Part shown: positions 1-10,922 of the stretch, one piece after another
Layout: every line of letters begins with the position of its first letter
Numbering within the stretch: position 1 is the first letter of the stretch
Assembly: GCA_963971405.1 (NCBI GenBank)
Contig: OZ020489.1
Coordinates: forward strand, 11,904,001-11,968,000
Direction: 5' to 3'
Length of the DNA stretch: 64,000 nucleotides
From: Psococerastis gibbosa
Lineage: Eukaryota > Arthropoda > Insecta > Psocodea > Psocidae
Translations under genes and position numbers: made by a program
The notes under the pieces: model-generated
Told to the model about the DNA's origin: nothing
Seen by the model: only the letters and a program-made list of their open reading frames with translations
Databases searched by the model: none

Positions 1-6
1 TGATAT

Positions 7-18
7 GACACGGGTGTC
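7..18. other. Inverted repeat GACAC-gg-GTGTC in one monomer subtype
   Basis: Five-base arms GACAC and GTGTC flank a GG centre. This dyad is present only in the 'gatatgacacgg' subtype, for example here and at 4172-4183. Other subtypes replace the left arm with gatata, gataag or gatatg while the right arm GTGTC is kept. It is therefore subtype-specific, unlike the two conserved palindromes. Confidence 0.8.
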
Positions 19-60
19 GTAATTTGGCTTATTTTGGCTCATTGTATTGTACTTAACATT

Positions 61-72
61 GAGCAATTGCTC
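61..72. other. Conserved perfect 12-bp palindrome GAGCAATTGCTC (first of many)
   Basis: The 12 bases equal their own reverse complement. The same site is perfect in a large share of monomers, for example 3724-3735. It is altered in defined subtypes: GAGCAGTTGCTT, GACCAATTGCTT, GGCCACTTGCTC, AAACAATTGCTC and GAGCAATTGTTC. It sits in the most GC-rich part of the monomer, next to CCTGCGTG. Protein-binding or cruciform function is possible but not shown by sequence. Confidence 0.9.
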
Positions 73-3000
73 CTGCGTGTTCATCGGTGTAAATGTAGCT
101 AAAAAAAATTCGTTCGACAGGAATCAGAAAAATAGCTATTTACTTATTTTATTTTTTTAAAGGTTTTAAAAAGAAATAGGTGTCTTAATTTTGCTTATTT
201 TGGCTCAATGTATTGTACTTGACATTGAGCAATTGCTCCTGCGTGTTCATCGGTTTAAATGTTGCTAAAAAAAATTCATTCGACAAGAATAAAAAAAATA
301 GCTATTTACTTATATTATTTTTTTTAAAGGTCTTGATATGATAAGGGTGTCTAAATTTTGCTTATTTTGGCTCATTGTATTGTACTTAACATTGAGCAAT
401 TGCTCCTGCGTGTTCATCGGTGTAAATGTAGCTAAAAAAAATTCATTCGACAAGAATAAGAAAATTAGCTATATACTTATTTTATTTTTTTTAAAGGTCT
501 TGATATGACACGGGTGTCTTAATTTGGCTTATTTCGGCTCATTGTATTGTAGTTAACATTGAGCAATTGCTTCTGCGTGTTCATCGTTGTAAATGTAGCT
601 AAAAAAAATTCATTCGACAAGAATAAGAAAAATAGCTATTTACTTATTTTATTTTTTTAAAGGTTTTAAAAGGATATAGGTGTCTTAATTTTGCTTATTT
701 TGGCTCATTGTATCGTACTTTATATTAAACAATTGCTCCTGCGTGTTCATCGGTTTAAATGTTGCTAAAAAAAATTCATTCGACAAGAATAAAAAAAATA
801 GCTATTTACTTATTTTATTTTTTTTAAAGGTCTTGATATGATAAGGGTGTCTTAATTTTGCTTATTTTGGCTCATTGTATTGTACTTAACATTGAACAAT
901 TGCTCCTGCGTGTTCATCGGTGTAAATGTAGCTAAAAAAAATTCATTCGACAAGAATAAGAAAAATAGCTATTTACTTATTTTATTTTTTTAAAGGTCTT
1001 AAAAAGATATAGGTGTCTTAATTTGGCTTATTTAGGCTCATTGTATTGTACTTAACATTGGCCACTTGCTCCTACGTGTTCGCCGGTGTAAATGTAGCTA
1101 TAAAAAATTCATTCGACAAGAATAAGAAAAATAGCTATTTACTTATTTTATTTTCTTTAAAGGTCTTAAAAAGATATAGGTGTCTTAATTTTGCTTATTT
1201 AGGCTCATTGTATTATACTTAACATTGACCACTTGCTCCTGCGTGTTCATCGGTTTAAATAATGCTAAAAAAAATTCATTCGACAAGAATAAAAAAAATA
1301 GCTATTTACTTATTTTATTTTTTTTAAAGGTCTTGATATCATTAGGGTGTCTTAGTTTTGCTTATTGTGGCTCACTGTATTGTACTTAACATTGTGCAAT
1401 TGCTCCTGCGTGTTCATCGGTGTAAATTTAGCTACAAAAAATTCATTCGACAAGAATACGAAAAATAGCTATATACTTATTTTATTTTTTTTAAAGGTCT
1501 TGATATGACACGGGTGTCTTAATTAGGCTTATTTTGGCTCATTGTATTGTAGTAGCATTGAGCAATTGCTCCTGCGTGTTCATCCGTGTAAATGTAGCTA
1601 AAAAAAATTCATTCGACAAGAATAAGAAAAATAGCTATTTACTTATTTTATTTTTTTAAAGGTTTTAAAAAGATATAGGTGTCTTAATTTTGCTTATTTT
1701 GGCTCATTGTATTGTACTTGACATTGAGCAATTGCTCCTGCGTGTTCATCGGTTTGAAATGTTGCTAAAAAAAATTCATTCGACAAGAATAAAAAAAATA
1801 GCTATTTACTTATTTTATTTTTTTTAAAGGTCTTGATATGATAAAGGTGTCTTAATTTTGCTTATTTTGGCTCATTGTATTGAACTTAACATTGAGCAAT
1901 TGCTCCTGATTGTTCATCGGTGTAAATGTAGCTAAAAAAAATTCATTCGACAAGAATAAGAAAAATAGCTATTTACTTATTTTATTTTTTTTAAAGGTCT
2001 TAAAAAGATATAGGTGTCTTTATTTTGCTTATTTTGGCTCAATGTATTGTACTTAACATTGAGCAATTGCTCCTGCGTGTTCATCGGTGTAAATGTAGCT
2101 AAAAAAAATTCATTCGACAAGAATAAGAAAAAAAGCTATTTACTTATTTTATTTTTTTTAAAGGTTTTAAAAAGATATAGGTGTCTTAATTTTGCTTATT
2201 TTGGCTCATTGTATTGTACTTGACATTGAGCAATTGCTTCTGCGTGTTCATCGGTTTAAATGTAGCTAAAAAAAATTCATTCGACAAGAATAAGAAAAAT
2301 AGCTATATACTTATTTTATTTTTTAAAGGTCTTGATATGACACGGGTGTCTTAATTTGGCTTATTTTGGCTCACTGTATTGTACTTAATATTGAGCAATT
2401 GTTCCTGCGTGTTCATCGGTGTAAATGTAGCTAAAAAAAAATTCATTCGACAAGAATAAGAAAAATAGCTATATACTTATTTTTTTTTTTAAAGGTCTTG
2501 ATATGACACGGGTGTCTTAATTTGGTTTATTTTGGCTCATTGTATTGTACTTAACATTGAGCAATTGCTCCTGCGTGTTCATCGGTGTAAATGTAGCTAA
2601 AAAAAATTCATTCGACAAGAATAAGAAAAAAAGCTATTTACTTATTTTATTTTTTTTAAAGGTCTTAAAAAGATATAGGTGTCTTTATTTTGCTTATTTT
2701 GGCTCAATGTATTGTACTTAACATTGAGCAATTGCTCCTGCGTGTTCATCGGTGTAAATGTAGCTAAAAAAAATTCATTCGACAAGAATAAGAAAAAAAG
2801 CTATTTACTTATTTTATTTTTTTTAAAGGTCTTAAAAAGATATAGGTGTCTTAATTTTGCTTATTTAGGCTCATTGTATTGTACTTAATATTGGCCAGTT
2901 GCTCCTGCGTGTTCATCGGTGTAAATGTAGCTACAAAAAATTCATTCGACAACAATACGATAAATAGCTATATACTTATTTTATTTTTTTAAAGGTCTTG

Positions 3001-3664
3001 ATATGACACGGGTGTCTTAATTTGGCTTATGTAGATTCATTGTATTGTAATTAACATTGAGCAATTGCTTCTGCGTGTTCATCGGTGTAAATGTGGCTAA
3101 AAAAAATTCATTCGACAAGAATAAAAAAAATAGCTATTTACTTATTTTATTTTTTTAAATGTTTTAAAAAGATATAGGTGTCTTAATTTTGCTTATTTTG
3201 GCTCATTGTATCGTACTTGATATTAAACAATTGCTCCTGCGTGTTCATCGGTTTAAATGTTGCTAAAAAAAAGTTCATTCGACAAGAATAAGAAAAATAG
3301 CTATTTACTTATTTTATTTTTTTAAAGGTTTTAAAAAGATATAGGTGCCTTAATTTTGCTTATTTTGGCTCAATGCATTGTACTTAACATTGAGCAATTA
3401 CTCCTGCGTGTTCATCGGTGTAAATGTAGCTAAAAAAAATTCATTCGACAAGAATAAGAAAAATAGCTATTTACTTATTTAATTTTTTTTAAAGGTCTTG
3501 AAAAGATATGGGTGTCTAAATATTGCTTATTTTGGCTCACTGTACTGTATCTAACATTAGGCAATTGCTCCAGCGTGTTCATCGGAGTAAATGTAGCTAC
3601 AAAAAATTCATTCGACAAGAATACGAAAAATAGCTATATACTTATTTTTTTTTTTAAAGGTCTT

Positions 3665-3831
3665 GATATGATATGAGTGTCTTAATTTTGCTTATTTTGG
3701 CTCATTGTATTGTACTTAACATTGAGCAATTGCTCCTGCGTGTTCATCGGTGTAAATGTAGCTAAAAAAAATTCATTCGACAAGAATAAGAAAAATAGCT
3801 ATTTACTTATTTTATTTTTTTTAAAGGTTTT
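3665..3831 (+). repeat. Representative 167-bp monomer
   Basis: This copy is close to the apparent consensus and shows the order of elements. It has a variable subtype block (gatatgatatgag) before GTGTC, then TTAATTTTGCTTATTTTGGC, then TCATTGTATTGTACTTAACATT. The 12-bp palindrome follows at 3724-3735, then CCTGCGTGTTCATCGG, GTGTAAATGTAGCT and the A-tract. Next come TTCATTCGACAAG, the second dyad (3785-3811), a T-tract and TAAAGG. By my count 47 of 167 bases are G or C. The next monomer starts at 3832 with the 'gaaatgatatag' subtype block. Phase of the monomer is arbitrary. Confidence 0.9.
3785..3811. other. 27-bp imperfect dyad around palindrome AAATAGCTATTT
   Basis: The central 12 bases (3793-3804) form a perfect palindrome. 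They are flanked by AATAAG on the left and its complement CTTATT on the right, with a 2-versus-1 base mismatch between arm and core. The arrangement recurs in most monomers. Subtypes with 'atagctatatac', 'atagctaatta', 'aagctattta' or 'atagatatttcc' weaken the core on one side. The dyad lies between the A-tract and the T-tract, both of which could extend secondary structure. Confidence 0.85.
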
Positions 3832-4163
3832 GAAATGATATAGGTGTCTTAATTTTGCTTATTTTGACTCATTGTATTTTACTTAACATTGAGCAATTGT
3901 TCCTGCGTGTTCATCGGTGTAAATGTAGCTAAAAAAAATTCATTCGACAAGAATAAGAAAAATAGCTAATTACTTATATTATTTTTTTTAAAGGTCTTGA
4001 TATGATAAGGGTGTCTTAATTTTGCTTATTTAGGCTCATTGTATTGTACTTAACATTGACCACTTGCTCCTGCGTGTTCATCGGTGTAAATGTAGCTACA
4101 AAAAATTCATTCGACAAGAATACGAAAAATAGCTAAATAGATATTTTATTTTTTTTTAAAGGT

Positions 4164-4180
4164 CTTGATATGACACGGGT
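4164..4180 (+). other. Degenerate CENP-B-box-like 17-mer (weak)
   Basis: CTTGATATGACACGGGT fits seven of the nine fixed positions of the mammalian CENP-B box core (nTTCGnnnnAnnCGGGn): TT, A and CGGG fit, but TTCG is TTGA, so the important CpG is missing. It occurs only in the 'gatatgacacgg' subtype. A match this loose is expected by chance in a repeat of this length, so it is recorded only as a candidate. Confidence 0.15.
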
Positions 4181-5811
4181 GTCGTAATTTGGCTTATTTT
4201 GGCTCATTGTATTGTACTTAACATTGAGCAATTGCTCCTGCGTGTTCATCGGTGTAAATGTAGCTCAAAAAATTCGTTCGACAGGAATCAGAAAAATAGC
4301 TATTTACTTATTTTATTTTTTTAAAGGTTTTAAAAAGAAATAGGTGTCTTAATTTTGCTTATTTTGGCTCAATGTATTGTACTTGACATTGAGCAATTGC
4401 TCCTGCGTGTTCATCGGTTTAAATGTTGCTAAAAAAAATTCATTCGACAAGAATAAAAAAAATAGCTATTTACTTATATTATTTTTTTTAAAGGTCTTGA
4501 TATGATAAGGGTGTCTAAATTTTGCTTATTTTGGCTCATTGTATTGTACTTAACATTGAGCAATTGCTCCTGCGTGTTCATCGGTGTAAATGTAGCTAAA
4601 AAAAATTCATTCGACAAGAATAAGAAAATTAGCTATATACTTATTTCATTTTTTTTAAAGGTCTTGATATGACACGGGTGTCTTAATTTGGCTTATTTTG
4701 GCTCATTGTATTGTAATTAACATTGAGCAATTGCTCCTGCGTGTTCATCGGTGTAATTGTAGCTAAAAAAAATTCATTCGACAAGAATAAGAAAAATAGC
4801 TATTTACTTATTTTTTTTTTAAAGGTCTTGAAATGATATGGGTGTCTTAATTTTTCTTATTTTGGCTCAATGTATTGTACTTAACATTGACCAATTGCTT
4901 CTGCGTGTTCATCGGTGTAAATGTAGCTAAAAAAAATTCATTCGACAAGAATACCAAAAATAGCTATATACTTATTTTATTTTTTTTAAAGGTTTTGATA
5001 TGATATGGGTGTCATAATTTTGCTTATTTCGGCTCATTGTATTGTACTTAACATTAAGCAATTGCTCCTGCGTGTTCATCGGTGTAATTGTAGCTAAAAA
5101 AAATTCATTCGACAAGAATAAGAAAAATAGCTATTTACTTTTTTTTTTTTTTAAAGGTCTTGAAATGATATGGGTGTCTTAATTTTGCTTATTTTGGCTC
5201 ACTGTATTGTTCTTAACATTGAGCAGTTGCTTCTGCGTGTTCAAAGGTGTAAATGTAGCTAAAAAAAATTCATTCGACAGGAATCAGAAAAATAGCTATT
5301 TACTTATTTTATTTTTTTAAAGGTCTTTAAATGATATAGGTGTCTTAATTTTGCTTATTTTGGCTCATTGTATTGTACCTAACATTAAGCAATTGCTCCT
5401 GCGTGTTCATCGGTGTAATTGTAGCTAAGAAATTCATTCGACAAGAATAAGAAAAATAGCTATTTACTTATTTTTTTTTTTAAAGGTCTTGAAATGATAT
5501 GGGTGTCTTAATTTTGCTTATTTGTGCTCATTGTATTGTTCGTAACATTGAGCAGTTGCTTTTGCGTGTTCAAAGGTGTAAATATAGCTAAAAAAAATTC
5601 ATTCGACAGGAATCAGAAAAATAGCTACTTACTTATTTTATTCTTTTAAAGGTCCTTAAAAGATATAGGTGTCTTAATTTTGCTTATGTTGGCTCATTGT
5701 ATTGTACTAAACATTGAGCAGTTGCTTCTGCGTGTTCATCGGTGTAAATGTAGCTCAAAAAATTCATTCGACAGGAATCAGAAAAATAGCTATTTACTTA
5801 TTTTATTTTTT

Positions 5812-6880
5812 TTAAAGGTCTTGTTATGATATGGGAGTCTTTATTTTGCTTATTTTGGCTCACCGTATTGTGCTTAAGATTGGGCAATTGCTCCTGCGAG
5901 TTCATAGGTGTAAATGTAGCTAAAACAAATTCATTCGACAAGAATAAGAAAAATAGATATTTCCTTATTTTATTTTTTTTAAAGGTCTTGAAATGATATG
6001 GGTGTCTTAATTTTGCTTATTTTGCCTCATTGTATTGCACTAACATTGAGCAATTGCTCCTGCATGTTCATCGGTGTAAATGTAGCTAAAAAAAATTCAT
6101 TCGATAAGAATCAGAAAAATAGCTATTTACTTATTTTATTTTTTTTAAAGGTCTTGTTATGATATGGGAGTCTTTATTTTGCTTATTTTGGCTCACCGTA
6201 TTGTGCTTAAGATTGAGCAATTGCTCCTGCGAGTTCATAGGTGTAAATGTAGCTAAAAAAAATTCATTCGACAAGAATAAGAAAAATAGATATTTCCTTA
6301 TTTTATTTTTTTTAAAGGTCTTGAAATGATATGGGTGTCTTAATTTTGCTTATTTTGGCTCATTGTATTGTACTTAACATTAAGCTGTTGCTTCAACGTG
6401 TTCATCGGTGTAAATGTAGCTAAAAAAAATTCATTCGACAGGAATCAGAAAAATAGCTATTTACTTATTTTCTTTTTTTTAAGGTCTTAATAAGATATAG
6501 GTGTCTTAATTTTGCTTATGTTGGCTCATTGTATTGTACCTAACATTGAGTAAATGCTCCTGCGTGTTCACCCGTGTAAATGTAGCTACTAAAAATTCAT
6601 TCGACAAGAATAAGAAAAATAGCTACATACTTATTTTATTTTTTTTAAAGGTCTTGAATAGATATGGGTGTCCTAGTTTTGCTTACTTTGGCTCACTGTA
6701 CCTTACATTTAGCAATTGCTCCAGCGTGTTCATCGGTGCAAATGTAGCTACATAAAATTTATTCGACAAGAATAAGAAAAATAGCTATTTCATTATTTTC
6801 TTTTTTTTAAAGGTCTTAAAAAGATATAGGTGTCTTAATTTTGGTTATTTAGGCTCACTGTATTGTACTTAACATTGACC
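5812..6880 (+). repeat. ~1.07-kb block repeated at 11285-12358 (offset ~5473)
   Basis: Both copies begin at TAAAGGTCTTGTTATG and contain the 'caccgtattgtgcttaag' monomers, the 'cctcattgtattgcact' monomer and the 'aagctgttgcttcaacg' monomer. The second copy is 5 bp longer near 12171. The left border of the second copy is a junction with a 'cacaagacaagaataag' monomer that is not next to this block in the first copy. Confidence 0.75.
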
Positions 6881-7231
6881 AATTGCTCCTGCGTGTTCAT
6901 CGGTGTAAGTGGAGCTAAAAAAAATTCATTCGACAAGAATAAGAAAAATAGCTATATACTTATTTTATTTTTTTTAAAGGTTTTGATATGATATGGGTGT
7001 CATAATTTTGCTTATTTCGGCTCATTGTATTGTACATAACATTGAGCAATTGCTCCTGCGTGTTCATCTGTGTAATTGTAGCTAAAAAAAATTCATTCGA
7101 CAAGAATAAGAAAAATAGCTATTTACTTATTTTTTTTTTAAAGGTCTTGAAATGATATGGGTGTCTTAATTTTTCTTATTTTGGCTCAATGTATTGTACT
7201 TAACATTGACCAATTGCTTCTGTGTGTTCAT

Positions 7232-8785
7232 CGGTGTAAATGTAGCTAAAAAAAATTCATTCGACAAGAATACCAAAAATAGCTATATACTTATTTTATT
7301 TTTTTTAAAGGTTTTGATATGATATGGGTGTCATATTTTGCTTACTTCGGCTCATTGTATTGTACATAACATTAAGCAATTGCTCCTGCGTGTTCATCGG
7401 TGTAATTGTAGCTAAAAAAAATTCATTCGACAAGAATTAGAAAAATAGCTATTTACTTATTTTTTTTTTTAAAGGTCTTGAAATGATATGGGTGTCTTAA
7501 TTTTGCTTATTTTGGCTCATTGTATTGTTCTTAACATTGAGCAGTTGCTTTTGCGTGTTCAAAGGTGTAAATGTAGCTAAAAAAAATTCATTCGACAGTA
7601 ATCAGAAAAATAGCTATTTACTTATTTTATTTTTTTAAAGGTCTTTAAAAGATAAAGGTGTCTTAATTTTGTTTATTTTGGCTCATTGTATTGTATTAAA
7701 CATTGAGCAGTTGCTTCTGCGTGTTCATCGGTGTAAATGTAGCTAAAAAAAATTCATTCGACAGGAATCAGAAAAATAGCTATTTACTTATTTTATTTTT
7801 TTAAAGGTCTTGAAATGATATGAGTGTCTTAATTTTGCTTATTTTGGCTCAATGTATAGTACTTAACATTGAGCAAGTGCTTCTGCGTGTTCATCGGTGT
7901 AAATGTAGCTAAAAAAAATTCATTCGACAAGAATACCAAAAATAGCTATATACTTATTTTATTTTTTTTAAAGGTTTTGATATGGTATGGGTGTCTTAAT
8001 TTGGCTTATTTCGGCTCATTGTATTGTACTTAACATTGAGCAGTTGCTTCTGCGTGTTCATCGGTGTAAATGTAGCTAAAAAAAATTCATTCGACAGGAA
8101 TCAGAAAAATAGCTATTTACTTATTTTATTTTTTTAAAGGTCTTTAAAAGATATAGGTGTCCTAATTTTGCTTATTTTGGCTCATTGTACTGTACCTAAC
8201 ATTGGGCAAATGCTCCTGCGTGTTCATCCGTGTAAATGTAGCTACTAAAAATTCACAAGACATGAATAAGAAAAATAGCAATTTAGTTAATTTTTTTTTT
8301 TAAAGGTCTTAAAAAGATATAGGTGTCTTAATTTTGCTTATGTTGGCTCACTGTATTGTACCTAACATTGAGCAATTGCTCGTGCGTGTTCGTCGGTGTA
8401 AATTTAGCTACAAAAAATTCATTCGACAAGAATAAGAAAAATAGCTATTTCGTTATTTTCTTTTTTTAAAGGTCTAAAAAAGATATAGGTGTCGTAATTT
8501 TGGTTATTTAGGCTCAATGTATTGTACTTAACATTGACCAATTGCTTCTGCGTGTTCATCGGTGTAATTGTAGCTAAAAAAAATTCATTCGACAAGAATA
8601 AGAAAAATAGCTATTTACTTATTTTTTTTTTTAAAGGTCTTGAAATGATATGGGTGTCTTAATTTTGCTTATTTTGGCTCATTTTATAGTACTCAACATT
8701 GAGCAGTTGCTTCTGCGTGTTCACCGGTGTAAATGTAGCTAAAAAAAAATTCATTCGACAGGAATCAGAAAAATAGCTATTTAGT
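7232..8785 (+). repeat. ~1.55-kb block repeated at 12379-13932 (offset 5147)
   Basis: Anchors are 'tcatattttgcttacttcgg' near 7332 (copy near 12479) and 'cacaagacatgaataag' near 8254 (copy near 13401). The offset differs from the neighbouring 5473-bp block by 326 bp, which is about two monomers. The copy at 12.4 kb has therefore lost about two monomers relative to 6.88-7.23 kb, or the first copy gained them. Confidence 0.7.
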
Positions 8786-9762
8786 TATTTTCATTTTTTT
8801 AAGGTCTTAATATGATATGAGTGTCTTAATTTTGCTTATGTTGGCTCATTGTATTGTACCCAACATTGAGTAAATGCTCCTGCGTGTTCATCGGTGTAAT
8901 TGTAGCTAAAAAAAATTCATTCGACAAGAATAAGAAAAATAGCTATTTACTTATTTTTTTTTTAAAGGTCTTGAAATGATATGGGAGTCTTAATTTTTCT
9001 TATTTTGGCTCAATGTATTGTACTTAACATTGACCAATTGCTTCTGCGTGTTCATCGGTGTAAATGTAGCTAAAAAAAATTCATTCGACAAGAATACCAA
9101 AAATAGCTATATACTTATTTTATTTTTTTTAAAGGTTTTGATACGATATGGGTGTCATATTTTGCTTACTTCGGCTCATTGTATTGTACATAATATTAAG
9201 CAATTGCTCCTGCGTGTTCATCGGTGTAATTGTAGCTAAAAAAAATTCATTCGACAAGAATAAGAAAAATAGCTATTTACTTATTTTTTTTTTTTAAAGG
9301 TCTTGAAATGATATGGGTGTCTTAATTTTGCTTATTTTGGCTCATTGTATTGTTTTTAACATCGAGCAGTTGCTTTTGCGTGTTCAAAGGTGTAAATGTA
9401 GCTAAAAAAAATTCATTCGACAGGAATCAGAAAATTAGCTATTTACTTATTTTATTTTTTTAAAGGTCTTTAAAAGATATAGGTGTCTTAATTTTGCTTA
9501 TTTTGGCTCATTGTATTGTATTAAACATTGAGCAGTTGCTTCTGCGTGTTCATCGGTGTAAATGTAGCTAAAAAAAATTCATTCGACAGGAATCAGAAAA
9601 ATAGCTATTTACTTATTTTATTTTTTTAAAGGTCTTGAAATGATATGGGTGTCTTAATTTTGCTTATTTTGGCTCAATGTATAGTACTTAACATTGAGCA
9701 AGTGCTTCTGCGTGTTCATCGGTGTAAATGTAGCTAAAAAAAATTCATTCGACAAGAATACC
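8603..9762 (+). repeat. 1160-bp tandem duplication, copy 1 (7 monomers)
   Basis: The segment 8603-9762 is repeated directly at 9763-10922. The edge is visible as a hybrid monomer at 9763, where 'gaataccaaaaatagc' continues into 'tatttacttatttttttttt' instead of 'tatatac'. Diagnostic shared variants are 'ttttatagtactcaac', 'ttcaccggtg', 'gttattttcattttttt' and 'gatacgatatgg'. Few differences were seen (for example gggagtc versus gggtgtc near 8990/10150). Confidence 0.85.
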
Positions 9763-10922
9763 AAAAATAGCTATTTACTTATTTTTTTTTTTAAAGGTCT
9801 TGAAATGATATGGGTGTCTTAATTTTGCTTATTTTGGCTCATTTTATAGTACTCAACATTGAGCAGTTGCTTCTGCGTGTTCACCGGTGTAAATGTAGCT
9901 AAAAAAAAATTCATTCGACAGGAATCAGAAAAATAGCTATTTAGTTATTTTCATTTTTTTAAGGTCTTAATATGATATGAGTGTCTTAATTTTGCTTATG
10001 TTGGCTCATTGTATTGTACCCAACATTGAGTAAATGCTCCTGCGTGTTCATCGGTGTAATTGTAGCTAAAAAAAATTCATTCGACAAGAATAAGAAAAAT
10101 AGCTATTTACTTATTTTTTTTTTAAAGGTCTTGAAATGATATGGGTGTCTTAATTTTTCTTATTTTGGCTCAATGTATTGTACTTAACATTGACCAATTG
10201 CTTCTGCGTGTTCATCGGTGTAAATGTAGCTAAAAAAAATTCATTCGACAAGAATACCAAAAATAGCTATATTCTTATTTTATTTTTTTTAAAGGTTTTG
10301 ATACGATATGGGTGTCATATTTTGCTTACTTCGGCTCATTGTATTGTACATAATATTAAGCAATTGCTCCTGCGTGTTCATCGGTGTAATTGTAGCTAAA
10401 AAAAATTCATTCGACAAGAATAAGAAAAATAGCTATTTACTTATTTTTTTTTTTTAAAGGTCTTGAAATGATATGGGTGTCTTAATTTTGCTTATTTTGG
10501 CTCATTGTATTGTTTTTAACATCGAGCAGTTGCTTTTGCGTGTTCAAAGGTGTAAATGTAGCTAAAAAAAATTCATTCGACAGGAATCAGAAAATTAGCT
10601 ATTTACTTATTTTATTTTTTTAAAGGTCTTTAAAAGATATAGGTGTCTTAATTTTGCTTATTTTGGCTCATTGTATTGTATTAAACATTGAGCAGTTGCT
10701 TCTGCGTGTTCATCGGTGTAAATGTAGCTAAAAAAAATTCATTCGACAGGAATCAGAAAAATAGCTATTTACTTATTTTATTTTTTTAAAGGTCTTGAAA
10801 TGATATGGGTGTCTTAATTTTGCTTATTTTGGCTCAATGTATAGTACTTAACATTGAGCAAGTGCTTCTGCGTGTTCATCGGTGTAAATGTAGCTAAAAA
10901 AAATTCATTCGACAAGAATACC
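9763..10922 (+). repeat. 1160-bp tandem duplication, copy 2 (7 monomers)
   Basis: This is the direct second copy of 8603-9762 at the same phase. After 10922 the sequence continues as the original right flank did not: 'ccaaaaatagctatatac' and then 'gatatggtatgg', which matches 7940-8000. The duplication therefore looks inserted within an older order that is still visible at 7.8-8.2 kb. Confidence 0.85.

Larger units (their letters stand above)
1..2840 (+). repeat. Type-B satellite block, matches 48.8-51.6 kb
   Basis: Monomers are mainly of the 'gatatgacacgg', 'aaaaagatatag' and 'gatatgataagg' subtypes. The order follows the block starting near 48773: the gtgtcgtaattt variant at 11 pairs with one at 48783. 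The 'gatatcat' variant at 1335 pairs with 50277. The offset changes by about 170 bp between these anchors, so one of the two copies has gained or lost one monomer. The left edge is the window edge. Confidence 0.75.
2840..5755 (+). repeat. 2.9-kb block repeated at 15895-18810 (offset 13055)
   Basis: Shared diagnostic variants include 'aacaatacgataaat', 'cttatgtagattc' (3001 versus 16056), 'ggtgcctta' and the 'cgggtgtcgt' site (4176 versus 17231). All give the same offset of 13055 bp. The match stops at the A-tract: 'agctcaaaaaattc' at 5752 versus 'agctaaaaaaaaattc' at the other copy. The block is also found one HOR further on, at about 20.0-22.86 kb. Confidence 0.8.
3850..7162 (+). repeat. 3.3-kb block repeated at 23491-26803 (offset 19641)
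   Basis: Anchors at 4176/23817, 5821/25462 and 6534/26175 all give the offset 19641. The match includes the two 'gttatgatatggga' monomers and a 5-bp deletion near 6700 ('ctcactgtacctt' where the copy near 12170 has 'ctcactgtattgtacctt'). It ends where 7162 continues 'cttaatttttct' but 26803 continues 'ctaaatattgc'. Confidence 0.8.

Noticed and set aside
2014..2223. Open frame of 69 codons repeated in at least nine places, with a hydrophobic, membrane-like translation
   Set aside because: It starts with GTG, lies wholly in satellite, crosses monomer borders, and changes with the A/T-tract length. The hydrophobic look comes from translating T-rich DNA. There is no initiation context and no sign of codon-level constraint.
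3724..3811. Palindromes as bacterial-style terminators or operators
   Set aside because: A stem next to a T-tract resembles an intrinsic terminator, but it is AT-rich, repeats in hundreds of monomers, and no gene precedes it. The context is eukaryotic satellite DNA.
6534..6755. 73-codon open frames at 6534, 9018, 10178, 12007 (72 codons), 14332 and 26175
   Set aside because: All begin with TTG inside 'ttgta(c)', and are read-through of one or more monomers. The 72- versus 73-codon difference is only a 5-bp indel in the repeat.
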